A DNA stretch of 64,000 nucleotides, taken from NCBI GenBank assembly GCA_002314445.1, contig DCFX01000019.1, positions 51,184 to 115,183 on the forward strand, written 5' to 3'. The translations under genes and the position numbers were made by a program. Below, piece by piece: positions 62,274-64,000 of this stretch. The notes beneath the pieces were generated by a model. It did not search any database. It saw only the letters and a program-made list of their open reading frames with translations, and was not told where the DNA came from. The stretch comes from Treponema sp. UBA1793. Its GTDB lineage: Bacteria; Spirochaetota; Spirochaetia; Treponematales; Treponemataceae. How positions within the stretch are numbered: the stretch's first letter is position 1; every line of letters begins with the position of its first letter.

Positions 62274-63284
62274 TCAGATTTTCTGCTGCAACAGCTCGGG
62301 ATACGAGCCTGTTTTCCATTTCCGGATAAGAACATCACTCAGCTGCTTTCCAAGCTCTTTAAATGAAGGTGCAACCGACCTGACAGGTTCCAGCCCGGGA
62401 AGGGAAAAATATGCATCGTCTGCATCGTAAACAAGCACCATTTTCGGCTGAATCCGTTCCTGTATGCACAGCATCCCGAAAAAATAATTGGCGGAATAGT
62501 CGCTGATAAAGAATCCTGCCGTATCGGAATAATTATGAATAACCCTGATTACTTCACCGACAACGTTCATTTTTGACAGCTGTATATAGGTTACTTCCGG
62601 TTGAAATGTCCCCTGCCACGTTTTCTGTATTCCGTCACAAAAACCCCTGTACCGCCTGTTATCCTGCGGATAGTATCCCAGGACAAAATATCTGCGGCAG
62701 TTCTGCTTACAGAGGATACAGGCGGCTTCGTACGAATGTTTATAATTGTCTGTCTGGATTGCCGGCAGGACAGGCAGTGTATCAAGAATGATATCCGCAA
62801 CAATGTCCTGGCCCTCTCTCAACGCATAATAAAACGGCAGTGCCGAATTTACAAACGAAAGCGTGATTATTCCGTCAGCATTTAATGAAAGCAGATATTC
62901 TCCAAAACCGAGAGAATCAGTCTCTTTAAATGTATTCATTTTAAATTCCACTGCAACATTATAGAGGCCGCAGTTCTGCTTTATCCCGTCAAGGAATGAT
63001 GCGTAGAAATGATAGTCCTGTTTATATGAAAGCACGAGGATCTTTTTTCCATTCAGGTCGCTTGGAGCAGTAACCGTATTTCTTATAATGATGCCCGTAC
63101 GCTGTTTTGCTGCAATAACCCCTTCAGATTCAAGCTGTGAAACAGCCTTTTGTGCAATCTGCAGGCTGACATTAAATTTATCAGCTATCTCTCTGACTTT
63201 AAGATAATGGTCATCCGTTTTATAATTTATTTCGATGTCCCTGCGTAAGGCGCGGTAGAAATTCTGATATACTAATTTTGGCAT
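62274..63284 (-). CDS. GntR-type HTH / LacI-type sensor transcriptional regulator
   Basis: 336 residues: an N-terminal GntR-like winged helix (about 1-70, DDHYLKVREIADKFNVSLQI, VSQLESEGVI), then a periplasmic-binding-like sensor domain (about 78-330, KILVLSYKQDYHFYASFLDG, YFVLGYYPQDNRRYRGFCDG). This is the layout of sugar-responsive regulators. RBS GGGAGGT lies 7 nt before ATG. It is divergent from an ABC sugar-binding protein gene, its likely target. Confidence 0.88.
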   Translation of the reverse strand: MPKLVYQNFYRALRRDIEINYKTDDHYLKVREIADKFNVSLQIAQKAVSQLESEGVIAAKQRTGIIIRNTVTAPSDLNGKKILVLSYKQDYHFYASFLDGIKQNCGLYNVAVEFKMNTFKETDSLGFGEYLLSLNADGIITLSFVNSALPFYYALREGQDIVADIILDTLPVLPAIQTDNYKHSYEAACILCKQNCRRYFVLGYYPQDNRRYRGFCDGIQKTWQGTFQPEVTYIQLSKMNVVGEVIRVIHNYSDTAGFFISDYSANYFFGMLCIQERIQPKMVLVYDADDAYFSLPGLEPVRSVAPSFKELGKQLSDVLIRKWKTGSYPELLQQKI

Positions 63285-63302
63285 TCGCTGTACCTCCCTG
63301 TT

Positions 63303-63331
63303 AATATATTCTAATTACTGTTATGTTTCAA
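63303..63331 (-). promoter_or_regulatory. Promoter of the GntR/LacI-type regulator
   Basis: TTGAAA (63331-63326), 17-bp spacer, TATATT (63308-63303). The left operator arm overlaps the spacer and -10 box. Confidence 0.7.
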
Positions 63332-63360
63332 CAATTTTTATCACATTTTAATTAGAATAT
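63306..63360. repeat. 12-bp inverted repeat ATATTCTAATTA / TAATTAGAATAT
   Basis: Perfect arms at 63306-63317 and 63349-63360, centred 43 bp apart. The left arm covers the regulator promoter, the right arm ends 4 bp before the -35 box of the binding-protein gene. Probable operator sites for the divergent regulator. Confidence 0.65.
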
Positions 63361-63364
63361 TTTC

Positions 63365-63392
63365 TTTACACATGCAAAAGACATGATATACT
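63365..63392 (+). promoter_or_regulatory. Promoter of the sugar-type ABC binding-protein gene
   Basis: TTTACA (63365-63370), 16-bp spacer, TATACT (63387-63392). Leader of about 25 nt ends in a perfect AAGGAGGT ribosome site before ATG 63424. Confidence 0.7.
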
Positions 63393-63423
63393 TACGATAT
63401 GAAAGCAGTTTTAAGGAGGTTGT

Positions 63424-64000
63424 ATGAAACGTTTTCTTTCACTTATTCTTGCGTTCAGTCTTTTGTCAATGACTGTATCCGCCTGGGGCAAAAAAGGCAG
63501 TTCAAGCCGGGTAAAAAAAATAAACCTGGTATGGTATCAGTGGTTTGATGCTGAAACTCAAAAAAATGAACTGACGCCGATAATCACTGAATTTGAAAAA
63601 ACTCACCCGAACGTCCACATTGAACTTGCCGCGATTTCCAGCGAGACATACTGGGACAGACTGGCTCTTGATATTGCCAGCGGCGTTGAAGGCGATATAA
63701 TAACACTCGATACAGGTGCGGGGATGTACGGTTATTATTCACAGCGAGAAGGAGGAGCGTTCCTTCCTCTTGATAAGTATATCAAAGGCAAAGTACTGGA
63801 AGACGGTACCAGTCTTGAAAAAGACGTGTACCTTATTAATTCGGTAAAAATAGACGGCAGAATCGTCGGGCTGCCGTATATCATGTTCAGTGCTCCGATG
63901 ACAGCGTACAGCAAGTCAAAGCTCAAGGCTGCAGGATTAACACCGGCGGACCTTTCAACATGGGATTCATATTACAATGCCGCTAAAAAACTTACGGTTG
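63424..64000 (+). CDS. Sugar-type ABC transporter substrate-binding protein (partial)
   Basis: Open to the window end; 192 codons visible. Signal peptide about 1-20 (LSLILAFSLLSMTVSA) with no lipobox cysteine. The mature start INLVWYQWFDAETQ and TPIITEFEKTHPNVHIELA, then GDIITLDTGAGMYGYYSQR and GRIVGLPYIMF, match extracellular sugar-binding proteins of ABC importers (family 1). Divergent from a GntR/LacI-type regulator; transport genes presumably follow beyond the edge. Ligand unknown. Confidence 0.9.
   Translation, partial: MKRFLSLILAFSLLSMTVSAWGKKGSSSRVKKINLVWYQWFDAETQKNELTPIITEFEKTHPNVHIELAAISSETYWDRLALDIASGVEGDIITLDTGAGMYGYYSQREGGAFLPLDKYIKGKVLEDGTSLEKDVYLINSVKIDGRIVGLPYIMFSAPMTAYSKSKLKAAGLTPADLSTWDSYYNAAKKLTV

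Overview
This window looks like chromosomal DNA of a host-associated Treponema other than T. pallidum. The protein set is double-membraned but not enterobacterial. It includes BamA, TamB, Skp/OmpH, an LptD homologue, two Lol-like ABC systems, a PUR-domain protein of the spirochaete type, and several secreted proteins of a kind seen mainly in treponemes. The tamB-bamA-ompH-mutS order and the uvrA-lptD pairing also match the neighbourhoods I recall around T. pallidum Tp0326 and Tp0515. Gene density is very high and overlapping stop/start codons are the rule. No tRNA, rRNA, CRISPR array, IS element or prophage was seen. No gene-free stretch exceeds 300 bases, apart from a decayed hydrolase at about 50.95-51.61 kb.

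Layout. (1) 18-10012, minus: tamB, bamA, ompH and mutS, for outer-membrane protein assembly plus mismatch repair. (2) 10064-14187, plus: tmk, a secreted unknown, aroB, nifS and a PUR-domain nucleic-acid-binding protein. (3) 14184-34319, minus: about 20 kb of packed genes in the transcription order Cas2-like gene, prfB (with a programmed frameshift), PEGA-like membrane protein, ftsY, secreted unknown, lolC-lolD-lolE, mcsA-mcsB-clpC, avtA, a NitT/TauT-type ABC importer, a phosphoribosyltransferase, a beta-helix protein and rnhB. (4) 34408-35313, plus: a secreted repeat protein, divergent from region 3 and sharing a palindrome between two apparently leaderless promoters. (5) 35307-41418, minus: phoH, pgpH, ybeY, a CBS-domain protein and a TPR protein. 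(6) 41484-47836, minus: uvrA and lptD. (7) 47908-53545: korAB, a tautomerase, the hydrolase pseudogene, an aminotransferase and a nitroreductase. (8) 53561-55700, minus: a membrane diguanylate cyclase and a Cys-rich unknown. (9) 55765-62126, minus: a self-contained locus with a membrane protein, a winged-helix regulator, a LolCDE/MacB-like ABC transporter, a LolA-like carrier and an outer-membrane barrel, preceded by two tandem palindromes. (10) 62274-64000: a GntR/LacI-type regulator divergent from a sugar-type ABC binding protein cut by the window edge.

Two themes stand out. One is envelope transport: BamA/TamB/Skp/LptD, the core LolCDE set, and the second regulated ABC/LolA-like/barrel locus, which is the best candidate for an under-described system. 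The other is protein quality control. McsA-McsB-ClpC is present, but McsB appears to lack its catalytic cysteine and glutamates while ClpC keeps its likely phosphoarginine-reading glutamates. Regulatory DNA is unusually legible: strong TTGACA-like/TATACT-like promoters, some placed so close to the ATG that the mRNAs should be leaderless, with palindromes at or between them. All family assignments come from reading the sequence and from memory; no database search was run.
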